Source: Flaccisagitta enflata
Taxonomy: Eukaryota; Chaetognatha; Sagittoidea; Aphragmophora
Assembly (NCBI GenBank): GCA_965153355.1
Contig: OZ231127.1
Span: forward strand, 64,604,001 to 64,668,000
Reading direction: 5' to 3'
DNA length: 64,000 nucleotides
Position 1 is the stretch's first letter. Each line of letters starts with the position of its first letter. Shown in pieces: positions 34,512-45,356 of the stretch. The notes below the pieces were generated by a model. That model ran no database searches and was not told the origin of the DNA. It saw only the letters and a list, made by a program, of their open reading frames with translations. The position numbers and the translations under genes were made by a program.

Positions 34512-35581
34512 TTTGAACACTTGCAGACAACGGTTGCTTTTCTATGGCCTTTCTTTTAAATGAACTTTACAAAGTCTTGATAAGACCATATTTCTCGAAA
34601 GTACGGGAAATATTACCAAACATGGTGAGTATACTATCTTAGAAATAAAAAGGTTTCCGAACGATTGCATGCATATATCAGATTAGAATCAACGAATCAT
34701 CAAAAAATTGGTGAGATTATTAAAGCCATTCAAATTTGCAAGCAATCTACGCAAACCGCATCTCTCTAACTCAATACATTCAAAAGTTATTCAACTTTGA
34801 ATGAAATGTTTCAATTTTGTTTTTGCCATTTCTACACAATTTTCAAATGATAACATATTATCTTTTTTAAATATATCCTAAACGCATTGAGCTAGACAGA
34901 TGCGGTTTGTGTAGACAGCTTGCAAATTTGAAGGGCTACATTTATGTCACCAATTTTTTTATGATTTGTTAAATCTTTTTGGAGCTAAAAGTTTAAACAT
35001 AGCAAAAAAAAAGATCAAGAAAATCCCTAGAAGGGTCTGGAACGCCATCACTTCAGAGCACTTAGGGAAGCTCTACAAATTGCTTCTCTGATTAATTGCG
35101 GCAGTGATTCAGTCAGAGGAGGCTAACATAAAACATTCATGGATTAGCGATTGATTTGTATTCATTTTTTTGTCAATAAATGAACTAATGTAACAGGCGG
35201 AAACCTTTTTATTTCTAAGATAGTACTTGGTTTTATGTCTTTCTTTTAAAGAGAGGTTAGAGTCAAATGGAGTTACTTTTATGAATTCTGTAAAAAAAAG
35301 AACAAAATGAAAAAAAAGCAATCATTTGCAACAGTAGATCGAGATTTGGGAAGAGGGACACTGGAGCTCCTCTAGACATGAATGTAGAGTTAAGACCTCT
35401 TTTGGGCAGAAAGCGAGCACTTTTAGTCACTCTCACCTCTTTGGATTGCGAGCATTAAACGGTACCTGCTCCTGTATGCCTAAAAATCTCGAGTCCTCAG
35501 CGAATGCGTCTAGACGAATACGTCAAGGCACCAAACAGTCATCAATATTGATATTACTACAATATCTACATATCCACATTA
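34512..35581. other. Zinc-finger intergenic region with nested inverted repeats
   Basis: A ~28-bp inverted repeat (ACTATCTTAGAAATAAAAAG type) at 34627-34655 and 35195-35225 surrounds a smaller foldback (about 34690-34985, CAAAAAATTGGTGA and CTTGCAAATTTGAA words). Confidence 0.55.
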
Positions 35582-36766
35582 TCATTCATATGGTTCAGGA
35601 TCAGTGTGTTTGAATTCATGGCTAATGAGCAATGCTTCAGTGGAGAACACAAGGGGACAAAAATAACACATAAAAGGCTTCGCCTCAAAATGCACAACTA
35701 AGCCTTCACGTGAAAAACCTGATGCGCTCGGTTGAATGTCACTGTATTTGTCTGCATGATGACTGGTCTGATGGGAACATGAGTCTTTTCCACCACAGAA
35801 TTGACTGTCGCAAACAATACATCTGAGGGCGTTTCCATAGCGGATTAGGCCATGTGATTGTTTATAGTGTTTGTTCAAAAAATTTTTTCTTGTATGAGTA
35901 GATTTGCAAATATGACAGACAAAAGGCCGCTCTCCAGTGTGAGTCCGCATGTGATACTTTAAGGTACATTGTGAAGCAAACGCCAGCTGGCAATGGGAGC
36001 ACTTGAAAGGTTTGCCTTTGACATGAGTTTTTAGATGAGCTCCTAAATCTTCAATTGTATGAAAAAATAATGAGCACAAATCGCATTTGAAAGGCCGCTC
36101 TCCAGTGTGTGTCCGCATGTGATATTTTAAGTTACATGGTGTAGCAAATGCCAGAAGGCAATGAGAGCACTTGAAAGGTTTTCCTCGGTTGAATGTTTCC
36201 TTTGCCTCAGGCACAGACTGCGTGGATTCAACAGGGTTGGGTCTTATGGTTATGGTTACATGTTCTTTCAATTGGTCATCACTTTTAAAAGCCTGAGTGC
36301 GGCGAGAGCATTCGGAAGTTTTTAGTCGCGGACTAGCGACTCTATAAGAGGCTTTGTCCGTCCCTTGGTCGGTTGGTTGGTCCGTGGTGATCGAGTTGAA
36401 AAGTGAGAAAACACGCATTTCCGCCCCTGCTAACCCGTCCGCGACTGGTATTGGCCGTGTATCCGGCCTTGTTTTCAAGGGCAGCGATGATTTTCCGATG
36501 TATTGAATTATGGAGCTTACAAATTGACCATTTTGTTTTGGTTGGTTTTCCAATTGAGTGCATTGAACTGCTTTACGATGTCTAATTAAATCGATAATTC
36601 TAAAGAATTCCGTTGGACAAGAATGGCATTTAAACGGCTTTCTGACGGTTTTTGTTCCAGCTTCGAGATTGCCAGAAGAACTTCGGCTACTAGTTGATGG
36701 GATTGTTTCGGCAGCAGTTGTCGACCGATTGGCGAATGGTAATTCTGTGGGATGGTCGGTGACATC
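35582..36766 (-). CDS. Zinc-finger gene, exon 2 (all fingers)
   Basis: 395 codons including the stop, starting at GAT after the acceptor TTTCTTTCAG. It contains every finger and the HINE-derived segment at 36319-36473, which leaves the frame open. Confidence 0.85.
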   Translation of the reverse strand, partial: DVTDHPTELPFANRSTTAAETIPSTSSRSSSGNLEAGTKTVRKPFKCHSCPTEFFRIIDLIRHRKAVQCTQLENQPKQNGQFVSSIIQYIGKSSLPLKTRPDTRPIPVADGLAGAEMRVFSLFNSITTDQPTDQGTDKASYRVASPRLKTSECSRRTQAFKSDDQLKEHVTITIRPNPVESTQSVPEAKETFNRGKPFKCSHCLLAFATPCNLKYHMRTHTGERPFKCDLCSLFFHTIEDLGAHLKTHVKGKPFKCSHCQLAFASQCTLKYHMRTHTGERPFVCHICKSTHTRKNFLNKHYKQSHGLIRYGNALRCIVCDSQFCGGKDSCSHQTSHHADKYSDIQPSASGFSREGLVVHFEAKPFMCYFCPLVFSTEALLISHEFKHTDPEPYE

Positions 36767-37037
36767 CTGAAAGAAAGAGAATGGGATTTGTTGGCGGACC
36801 AAAAGGACGATATGGGGTTGCCATCCTTACAAACTACTTCTGACACCCTACTTGTAACGTTATACATCATTAGTATAAGCTAGTCAGTGGATAATGTACA
36901 TAATAAACCTGAAGAAGTAACTGATGAGGTTTTTCGTCGAAACCAATATTCGGCGTTTCTCCCCCACCCATAGACGGTTCCTCTTTGACACCAACGATTA
37001 GCTTCCCTTCCACACTAACAGTAGGTTTTTCTTCCAT
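35582..37037 (-). CDS. C2H2 zinc-finger protein with in-frame transposon insertion (2 exons)
   Basis: Exon 1 (37037-36909) encodes 43 residues including an acidic VKEEP motif (a possible SUMOylation site) and ends CTTCAG|GTTTAT in phase 0. Exon 2 (36766-35582) begins after a polypyrimidine tract, TTTCTTTCAG|GATGTC, in the same phase. Together they encode 437 residues. After a Ser/Thr-rich N-terminus there is a degenerate finger (residues 88-112), then a 52-residue segment from a mobile element (about 142-193), a degenerate remnant, three good C2H2 fingers with TGERPF linkers, two irregular ones, and a C-terminal finger (CYFCPLVFSTEALLISHEFKH) matching that of the gene at 32994-34511. The two are tandem paralogues on one strand. 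Probably a nuclear DNA-binding protein; target unknown. The single open frame starting at 36802 would read through the acceptor; I prefer the spliced model. Confidence 0.85.
36319..36473 (-). mobile_element. HINE-like element inside the zinc-finger coding exon
   Basis: A full copy in reverse orientation, from TTTTTAGTCGCGGACTAGCG to GTGTATCCGGCCTTGTT, lies wholly within exon 2 of the zinc-finger gene. It contributes 52 codons without a stop. Its 5' word GTCCGCGACT matches its own 3' hairpin GTCGCGGACTAGCGAC. Confidence 0.85.
36909..37037 (-). CDS. Zinc-finger gene, exon 1
   Basis: ATG at 37037-37035 is followed by 43 codons, acidic and Gly/Pro-containing, ending at CAG|GTTTAT in phase 0. The 142-nt intron to exon 2 has a pyrimidine-rich 3' end. 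No longer frame overlaps it on this strand. Confidence 0.68.
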
Positions 37038-37555
37038 TATATCTTTAAGTTATTCCGTTGAAAGCATTTTTGATTCAAGTCGATTTTGTTTCGGTGCTCA
37101 CTCTTCATTAATCGTTAATTGTTAGACAGCGTGACACTTGCGCCCTTCTCTTAGTTTGCGATTTCTCCAGTTTAGTGACATTGGGGCAGCCATGTGAAGA
37201 TTTACGTGTAATGGACTCGATTCGAATGCGTTTTTGGTTTGACCGGCTGAGTGCTTGACGCATGAGTATAATTTGTTAGAATGTTCTACTGAAACAATTT
37301 CATCTTCCTGAAAACATTAGAGGGGTAATAAAAATGTTGTGTTGGACAAGCAAAACAGGGAGCTGTTATTGCGCGGTAGTTTTGAAGCAATATATATTGC
37401 TTCAATTTTGTAATATTACAGCCGGCTGTAAGTTCAACCACCAGTTGTTTCATACAAGATTTTTTTTTAATAGTAAGTTATATCAAAGCTAATGGTATTA
37501 TATATATAGCTATCATGTTTTGTTCATTGACTGTAAACAAAAGACCCAACAGAGT
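37038..37555. other. Region upstream of the second zinc-finger gene
   Basis: Includes ATTACAGCCGGCTGTAA (37405-37421) and following sequence shared with the region just upstream of the gene at 60379. Confidence 0.45.
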
Positions 37556-37557
37556 TA

Positions 37558-38586
37558 CACTTTTTTCATCTTATAAGAGACAACCTTTTTTAAACTCAGC
37601 CTGGGTTCTCTTAAATTTTTTGCCGTTTTGGGGCTCAATGTCTCTTAAATTGTTCTTAATTTTTTCAATGTGCAAAAAGAGCAAAAAAGTATATACATTC
37701 ATTATTAAGTGATATTACATGTTTCTTTAATAAAAAACTTGTTCATTACTATAGAACATAGAATTACACTTTTTTTTATAAGAACCTAGTTTATAAGAAC
37801 ATCAAGGCTTTGAATGGCCCCAAAATTAAGAACATCTTAAGAACATACGAAGGCTTCAAATCTTGAGAAAGAAATTTTGATTAAAGTAATATTTAAAGAA
37901 CATTAACAAAACACTAACGTTTTAGTATAATTAAGATAAAATTCTTTAATTTCTAATATAAATACCAAGAAAATATCCCCAGACATTAATGTTTAGCATT
38001 TGTTTTAATAGTATTTAATAGAATTATATTTGATATAATCAAATAATAGTAAATTATAAGGTTTCTTATAGTTTATATAGTACTCTAAATTAAGAACGCT
38101 CTAAGAACGATGAAGGCTTCATTTGGCCTAAAAAATAAGAACATGAAGCCTTCAAAAAAAAATGACGTTCTTATAAAAAAAAAGTGTACTTGCCTTATTT
38201 GACAGGCAAAATTGTAAAAGAAGTACAGTCGGACCCTGCCTCATCGGTCCCATTGGGACTGAAGATTTTTTACCTTTATCTCAGGTTCACCTTTAAAGAG
38301 AGGTAAAATCACATTGGAAACTGTCATTTGGGACCTTAAAATATTGACCTTTATTGATGGGGAACCTTTAAAAGCGGGTCTGTTTTTGCGGGGTCCCACT
38401 GGAGTCTTTTTCAGAAAAAATTACCCATTTCACTAAAAAAAATGAATTGTTATTTACATTTACAATTTGAGAAATGAATTCATCAAAATTTTCCAAAACT
38501 GAATCTCAGCCTAGGCATTTTCTTAGTTTGTTCTTAAAATTTTGGCAAATCTCAGCCTTATGTCTCTTATAAAAAGAAAAAAAGTG
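37558..38586. mobile_element. AT-rich TA-flanked MITE, outer copy with nested insertion
   Basis: Ends CACTTTTTTCATCTTATAAGAG and CTCTTATAAAAAG..AAGTG, TA at 37556-37557 and 38587-38588. A second member (37767-38186) is inserted within it. Confidence 0.7.
37767..38186. mobile_element. AT-rich TA-flanked MITE, inner copy
   Basis: Ends CACTTTTTTTTATAAGAAC and GTTCTTATAAAAAAAAAGTG with TA on both sides (37765-37766, 38187-38188). Same family as 80-579. Confidence 0.8.
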
Positions 38587-38777
38587 TATACGAAAGAATG
38601 TCATTAAAAAGAAATACGAGACTATTTTTAGGAAAGACGGGTTCTATGTCACGATCAATCACTAATCAGCAAGGCAGAAAGAACTGTTTGATTTCGAATA
38701 TTGATTACTTCCCTTTCCATAACGGTATGAATTTGTAATTCAACCTTTTCTCTGTAAAAAGAGAGAAGGAACATAAC

Positions 38778-38929
38778 AACGAGGCCGGATACACGGCCAC
38801 CAGTTGCGGACGGGTGGGCAGGGGCGGAAATGCGCGTTTTCCCACTTTACGACCCGATCAGTATGGACGGACCGACGGACGGACGGACCGACATAGCGTC
38901 TTATAGAGTTGCGTGTCCGCAACTAAAAA
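38778..38929 (+). mobile_element. HINE-like element
   Basis: Compact intact copy: AACGAGGCCGGATACACGGC, AGTTGCGGACGGGTGGGCAG, GACGGACGGACGGACC tract and GTTGCGTGTCCGCAACTAAAAA. Confidence 0.85.
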
Positions 38930-39234
38930 TAAATACAAAATCGACGACGTGCGAACCTTTTTTTTCTGTAAGAGATAGGGAGGAAAACAACAAATAAATC
39001 AATATTAAAATTACTTAGATGTTGCACGAAGAAAAAAGAAAAGGAAATAAGAGAATGAATAAATGACAGTGGACCGGGGTAACTCGACTCCTGAGACCTG
39101 AGTGATAATCTCTTGTTCGAGGGGAAACTCTGGCGTTAAGAAAAAGGAAACTAACTCTAAAAACAAATGGTAACGGTGAACATTGAACAAGCCCAAATGT
39201 GTTACGATATGGTTGCCGAATTTAAGTTTACTCT

Positions 39235-39412
39235 TCATTCATTCATTCATTCATTCATTCATTCATTCATTCATTCATTCATTCATTCATTCATTCATTC
39301 TTTCATTCATTCATTCATTCATTCATTCTTTCATTCATTTATTCATTCATTCATTCATTTATTCATTCATTCATTCATTCATTCGTTCATTCATTTCTTC
39401 ATTCATTCATTC

Positions 39413-39478
<66 letters not shown>

Positions 39479-39606
39479 CTCTTTCTTTCTTCCTTCCTTC
39501 CTTCCTCCCTTCCTTCCTTCCTTCCTTCCTCCCTTCCTTCCTTCCTTCCTTCCTTCCTTCCTTCCTTCCTTCCTTCCTTCCTTCCTTCCTTCTTTCCTTC
39601 CTTCAT
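39235..39606. repeat. (TTCA)n(TTTC)n(TTCC)n compound microsatellite
   Basis: TTCA to about 39410, TTTC to about 39485, TTCC to 39606. Confidence 0.96.
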
Positions 39607-39821
39607 TCATCTAATTCAATTTGGCACGAGGCAACAATGGTCAATGGCTGTAATTGAAAATCTTTTAAGTCATGCAACGGAGGGACGAACTGACGGACAG
39701 ACAAACCGACCAAATCACTTGTCAAATCGCTCAACCGTGATCAAAAGATGTAAATAGACATAATGCATAAATCCAACCACCCATTCCTCAAACGGGTCGC
39801 AGTCTCGCAGATCAGCTCCCA

Positions 39822-40017
39822 AGAAGAAGAAGAAGAAGAAGAAGAAGAAGAAGAAGAAGAAGAAGAAGAAGAAGCAGAAGAAGAAGAAGAAGAAGAAGAA
39901 GAAGACGAAGAAGAAGAAGAAGAAGAAGAAGAAGAAGAAGAAGAAGAAGAAGACGAAGAAGAGGAAGAACACGAAGAAGAAGAAAAAGAAGAAAAGGAAC
40001 AAAAAAAAAAAAAAAAG
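39822..40017. repeat. (GAA)n microsatellite
   Basis: GAA with GAC and GCA interruptions, ending in an A tract. Confidence 0.95.
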
Positions 40018-40056
40018 AACACAAAACAAACACAAAAAAGAACTTAAAAAAACATA

Positions 40057-40332
40057 AACAAGCCCGACCGGGCAACGACGCGTCCAGGCTGTGTCTCAGC
40101 GTGTATTGATCATGTGACATAAGTATGGAGAGACAGATGGATGAACAGACGGGTGAAAAAGACTCTCAAAACATGTTGGTTGATCATTTGTTTCAGTGTA
40201 GGATCTCACCGTGGCCAAAAACAGCCGAGAAACGCGGTTTTTGCACAGGCGTAACGGACCGACGGACGGTTCGACGGACGGACGGACGGACGGACATACC
40301 CTCTTATTGAGATGCGAGGACGCATCTAAAAA
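40057..40332 (+). mobile_element. HINE-like element, GCCCGACCGGGC subfamily
   Basis: AACAAGCCCGACCGGGCAACG start, GACGGACGGACGGACGGAC tract, 3' hairpin GATGCGAGGACGCATCTAAAAA. Confidence 0.85.
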
Positions 40333-40357
40333 GAAGAAAAAGAGAAGAAAAAGAAGA

Positions 40358-40580
40358 GCAAGTGACACGGGATCACAATATCGTTGCGGACGGGAGGGCA
40401 GGGGCAGCCAACCGCCCAACCCCCATCCACACCCAACTCCCCACGGACCCCACCATACACAAAAAGCTTCTAAAATGCTCGTTTCCCCACTTGTTGACTC
40501 GTGCTCACGGACGGATGGACCAATGGACAGTCAGACGGACGGACAAAGCCTCTTATTGAGTTGCGTGTCCGCAACTAAAA
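40358..40580 (+). mobile_element. HINE-like element, GATCACAATATCG subfamily
   Basis: GCAAGTGACACGGGATCACA, ATCGTTGCGGACGGGAGGGC, GACGGACGGACA and GTTGCGTGTCCGCAACTAAAAA. It follows the previous copy by 25 bp. Confidence 0.85.
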
Positions 40581-40584
40581 AGAA

Positions 40585-40700
40585 GGAGAAAAAGAAAAAG
40601 AAAAAGAAGAAGAAGAAGAAGAAGAAGGAAGAAGAAGAAGAAGAAGAAGAAGAAGAAGAAGAAGAAGAAGAAGAAGAAGAAGAAGAAGAAGAAGAAAAAG
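40585..40700. repeat. (GAA)n-rich microsatellite
   Basis: AAAGAAG and GAA repeats directly after a HINE 3' end. Confidence 0.93.
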
Positions 40701-40745
40701 ATCACAAAAACACAAAAAAGAACATAGAAAGAACATAAATAGAAA

Positions 40746-41292
40746 AAACAAGGCCGGATACACGGCTACCGAAGTCGTGTGCAGGTTACGCATGTCAGAG
40801 TGCCGGAATTGGCTGAAATTGGCTTTCCCTCCGCCAACGTTTTCTTTGCCTGAATGCTTTAAAATGAACCGTCCCGCGATTTTCAAATCGATCGGGAACC
40901 ATCGTTAGGGTGACTATGAAGTTTCCATAGATATCTATAGCGGAGGAAAAATTTGCATAATAGAAATATTGATTCCAATGCTAATTCAATACAAACTTCA
41001 ACCACTCCCTAACGATGGTTCCTGATCGAATTGATGGTCGCGCAACGGCTCGTTTGAAAGGAATTTTGCAAAAGAAAACGATGAGGGCGGGGGGAAAGCC
41101 AGTTTTGCCCGTATTTGCCACCCTGACACACGTAGTGCATGTGGGCAGGGGCTATATTTGAGCTCACTAGACCATTTGGGTGGGAGCAGTAAAGTCAAAA
41201 AATAAAAATCATAAAAAAAGTAAAGTGTGACCGACAGACCGACCGACCGACCAACCGACACAGCGGGGTGTAGAGTCGCGTAGCACGCGACC
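40746..41292 (+). mobile_element. Foldback HINE-like element, compact copy
   Basis: AACAAGGCCGGATACACGGC start and GTCGCGTAGCACGCGAC end. Between them is an inverted repeat centred near 40965 containing GGAACCATCGTTAGGG and its complement. The core matches the split copies at 18960-19215 and 23440-23717. Confidence 0.75.
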
Positions 41293-42228
41293 AACGGATT
41301 GCGTAGAAAATTCGGAAACCCGTTTTTAGTCACGTTTTGCTATTCCCCAATAGCATCAAAGACACTATAGTTACGATTTTTACATATTATGACTTCGTTT
41401 CTGGTCGTTACGGTCTATTTAAAGCTATGTAAAGCTAAAAAAAACTATCAAAAGTTATTTACAACTATTTGAAGCTATTTGCAGCTATTCAAAGCTATTT
41501 AAAGCTAGTTAATAAACATAAAACGAAATGTCTGTGTCTGTCTGTCTGTCTGTTTGTCTGTCTCACTGTATCTCTGTAGTTGTTTCTCTTTGAGAGACTG
41601 AGACCGAAACCGAGAGAATTGTTTCAGCATTTATGTTACGTCTATATTATTGAATCTCATGTTAAGGCGAATGTCACAATCTCTTTTCGACGAGAGAACC
41701 CGACTCACCACCACGCTAACAGTGTTCCCGCAATGTCTATTGCATCGTGACAAGTTTTTATAGTTGGATGACCTTCCTAACTACCTGGATTACCTTGCCA
41801 AACCATTTTTTGTGACTATCCCTACCCCTAGGGGTAGTAAAAATTAGGTCACATTGGCCACATTGGCATGTCCGGATTTTGTCCGGACAAGCAAATAACA
41901 AGCAAAACCTATCAAAAATAGATTATCTGATCATTTCTCAGCTTTTAATCAGTTATCATCATTCCAATGTGATGTACAAAAAATTTCATCCTACTGCGCA
42001 AATGCTAAGTTGTTCAAATATTGTATTATCATCAAATTTTGATCCTTCTAATTTTTTTGCTATTTCATGGCAAAATCTGAGTATGCCGATTATCTTTTTT
42101 TAAAACACTATAAATTCTCAAAGTTAATCACTTTTCAGGTTTCTATCTAATAAAGGACTACTTGAAGGACATACGCTCCAAATTTCATGCCACTGTGACA
42201 CCCCAATCCCGCGTAATGACACTTTTCT
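41293..42228. other. Unassigned stretch
   Basis: Degenerate AAAGCTATTT repeats at 41410-41515 and a short TCTG run at 41535-41565; no gene seen. Confidence 0.4.
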
Positions 42229-42472
42229 TCAAGCGTGATTATTCTGCACACCCCCCCAGCTCTTCTGTCACGCTCATGTCACGCTTTAAGTCTGTCACTG
42301 TCACGCCATTGTGAAACTGATGATGGAAATTTGGATAACACGATGAGAAAGAGCATGAAATTTTGCATATACACTGAAAATTTCAGGTCTTAACTCCCGG
42401 GCATTCAGCCATAATGAAATTTTCAATGTGATTGGTCAGTAAATTGTTGCAGAATAATCACGCTTCAAGATG
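42229..42472. mobile_element. Short MITE with TTCAAGCGTGATTATTCTGC ends
   Basis: A 21-bp inverted repeat at 42229-42249 and 42450-42471; interior includes CACGCTCATGTCACGCTTTA. No clear target duplication. Confidence 0.5.
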
Positions 42473-43317
42473 AATCTTTGTAGTTAATTCTTTGTTATCG
42501 GCGCATGTATGCACTTACAGCAAAATGGTAAACCAAAAAAATCAGGAAATGCCCATATCTTGGAAACCCTTTGAGAGAGACAAAAGATTTTTTGCATGGA
42601 TCAATACTGTACTGAAACTATTACGAACAGAGCATTTGGTGCATCTGGGACACATCTAACCAACCCAACCAGCCCAACCAGCCTACCACCCAAAAATTTA
42701 AAAAAACGGCATAACTTCTAAAATATTTGTCCGATTTGGCTGAAATTTTGCACAGTGGTTCTTTCAGAGAATGCCTACTTAAATAATTGTTGCCGAAAGA
42801 TTCAGTAAATTTTTGCCAACTGGCCCAACCAGCCAAAAAAGCTGCTTATAGAGAATTTTCAAAAAAAATTGAAATCTCAATTTTTTTCAGCAGAATTGGG
42901 TCTGATTGAATTCTTGAACTGTGATTTAGTAAAATATTCCCATTTTTTGGTTTTGCGGACTTTAACAACTCAATTTTTGCTTATTTTCGATCATTATTTG
43001 TTGCATTTCAGCCTAATTTACATGAAAATATAGGATCAGTAACAAAATTCAGTTTTTGAACCATGTTCATATTGACATGAGCTATCTGATTATGAATGTT
43101 TTTGACAAATTTTCTTAATTTTGAAATTGACCTATTTGGCCATCTCTCAAAAAGGAGATTATAGAAACAGCCTTAAGCATGTTGGAGAATGATTGATCAT
43201 TTTCAAACTTTGGTCATTTTCTATCAAAACATTGAAATAATTAAAGTATACAAAATTAGAATTTAAACATGAGCTCTTAAATATGAAAGGTTAAAATAGT
43301 CGCAAAAGCGTTACATG
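42473..43317. other. Unassigned AT-rich stretch
   Basis: A short CCAACCAGCC-type patch at 42655-42690 recalls the core repeats at 13.6-14.1 kb; nothing else seen. Confidence 0.35.
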
Positions 43318-43795
43318 GTCAGCGGTACCCGATGCCCCTAAGTTAGTGTATGTGGGAATGAGATTGTGAGAGGGGCAGCGGCCCCGGAGGGGCCGATGAC
43401 CTATGATTCCACATAGGACAATTTTCTCCGGTTTGAGAGGCTGGTTTGGAGGGCTGAGAGGCCTGATTTTGGCTCTGAAAGGTCTGATTTAGGGTGTAAG
43501 AGGCAAGGTTTGGGGTCTGAGAGGCTAGATTTGGGATCTGAAAGGCCTTATTTGGGTCTGAGGGGTCTAATTTGGGGTCTGAAAAGCCTGACATGGGGTC
43601 TGGGGCCTGATTTGGATCTGAGAGGCCTAATTTGGGGTCTGAGAAGCTTGATCTGGGGTCTGGGAGGTCTGATTTGGGTTCTGGGAGGCCTGATTTGAGG
43701 TCTGAGAAGCCTGATTTGGGGTCAGAAAGGTCTGATTTGGAGTTGAAAAGGCCTGATTTGGGGTCTGAGAGGCTTTATTTGAGGCTTGGGGAGGG
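43318..43795 (-). mobile_element. GC-flanked minisatellite element, copy 2
   Basis: GGTCAGCGGTACCCGATGCC and GCAGCGGCCCCGGAGGGGCC, then a ~21-bp minisatellite (GAGAGGCCTGATTTGGGGTCT variants). Reverse orientation relative to 26544-27016. Confidence 0.6.
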
Positions 43796-43879
43796 ATTGA
43801 CGGAAACGGATTTTCTATCAAAACATTGAAATAATTGTATACAAAATTAGAATTTAAACATGAGCTCTTAAATATGAAA

Positions 43880-44906
43880 GGTGCCCAAAAAGGAAAAAAT
43901 AAAAACTGTATATCAAAAATTAAAAGTGAAAAAAATTAAAAGGAAAAAAATCAAAAAGGAAAAAAAGAAAAAAATCAAAAAGGAAAAAAAAAGGAAAAAC
44001 TAAAAAATGAAAAATGAAAAGTAAAAAATGAAAGACGAAAAGTCAAAAATCGTAAAGGAAAAATAAAAGAAAAAATGAAAAATGAAAAGTGAAAAGTAAA
44101 AAATGAAAAGTAAAGAATGAAAAGTGAAAAGTGATAAGTAAAAAGTGAAAAATGAAAAATGAAAAAAATCATTATTAATGGTGAATATATTATATAACAT
44201 TCTTTCTATCTTTAGTTTTTTTTTCAAATAATCACAAAAAAACCATAATGTATAAAAATGATAAACAAAAAAGTAACAGCAATGACAACAATAATAATGC
44301 CCTAAATAACGCCATATAGACGCCAAAATGGCGTTATGTTGCCATGGAGAATACCGGAAATGGCGTTACTACAGAAGTCGTTATGCAATGGGTTGCACGC
44401 GACTAAAAAGAAAAAAAAGAAGAAAAAGAAAAAGAAAAAGAAAAAAGAAAAAGAAAAAGAAAAAGAAAAAGAAAAAGAAAAAGAAAAAGAAAAAGAAGAA
44501 GAAGAAGGAGGAGAAGAATGAGACGAACAAGAAGAAGAAAAAGAAACGACAGATAAGACAAAGAGAAAAAAAGAAAAAAAAAAAAAAAGAGGAAAAGAGA
44601 AAAATGAAAAAAAAAAGGAAAAGGAATAGATAAAGAATATAAAAAGATAAAAAGATGAAAAGATGAAAAGATGAAAAGATGAAAAGAGAAAAAGAGAAAA
44701 CACACATAAACAGATAAAAGGATAAAAAGATAAAAAGATAAAAAGATAAAAAGATAGAAAGATAGAAAGATAGAAAGATAGAAAGATAAAAAGATTAACA
44801 AAAAAAAACAGATAAAAAGATTAAAAGATTAAAAGATTAAAAGATTAAAAGATTAAAAGATTAAAAGATAAAAAAATTAAAAAGATTAAAAAGAAAATTA
44901 AAGGGG
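43880..44906. repeat. ~1-kb purine-rich A/G low-complexity tract
   Basis: AAAATGAAAAGT, AAAAAG, GAAAAA and AAAAGATT/AAAAGATA repeats, interrupted by a mixed-composition patch at 44170-44400 ending in GCACGCGACTAAAAAG, a HINE 3' remnant. Confidence 0.85.
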
Positions 44907-45056
44907 AACAAGGCCGGATACACGGCCATCAGTTGCGGACGGGTGGGCAGGGGCGGAAATGCGCGTTTTCCCACTTTTCGACTCGATGGTTACGGACCGA
45001 CCGACGGACCGACGGACGGACAAAGCCTCTTATAGAGTTGCGTGTCCGCAACTAAA
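44907..45056 (+). mobile_element. HINE-like element
   Basis: AACAAGGCCGGATACACGGC, AGTTGCGGACGGGTGGGCAG, GACGGACGGAC and GTTGCGTGTCCGCAACTAAAAA; nearly identical to 38778-38929. Confidence 0.87.
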
Positions 45057-45118
45057 AAAAGAAAAAAAAAGGGAAATAAGACAAAAAAACAAAAAGAATG
45101 AAAAGAAAAAAACACAAA

Positions 45119-45356
45119 AACAAGGCCGGATACACGGCTACCCTATTCGCGTGCAGGTGGGCAGGAGCAGTGCTGGAGAAAGTCACCAGAGCATTTGGGC
45201 AGGAGCAGTGAGCTCAAAAAGTTCAAAAACACCGAAAAAGTAAAAAGGGGACCGACGGACCGACCAACCGACCGACCAACCAACCGACCGACCAACCAAC
45301 CGACCGACCGACATAGCGGGGTGTAGAGCTAGAGTCGCGTAGCACGCGACTAAAAA
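45119..45356 (+). mobile_element. HINE-like element
   Basis: AACAAGGCCGGATACACGGC, TATTCGCGTGCAGGTGGGCA, a long GACCGACCAACCAACC tract and GTCGCGTAGCACGCGACTAAAAA. Confidence 0.87.

Noticed and set aside
39167-39757. Plus frame of 196 codons with HSFI and SFL repeats
   Set aside because: Translation of TTCA, TTTC and TTCC microsatellites.
40211-40738. Plus frame of 175 codons
   Set aside because: Spans two HINE copies and a (GAA)n tract; composite of repeats.
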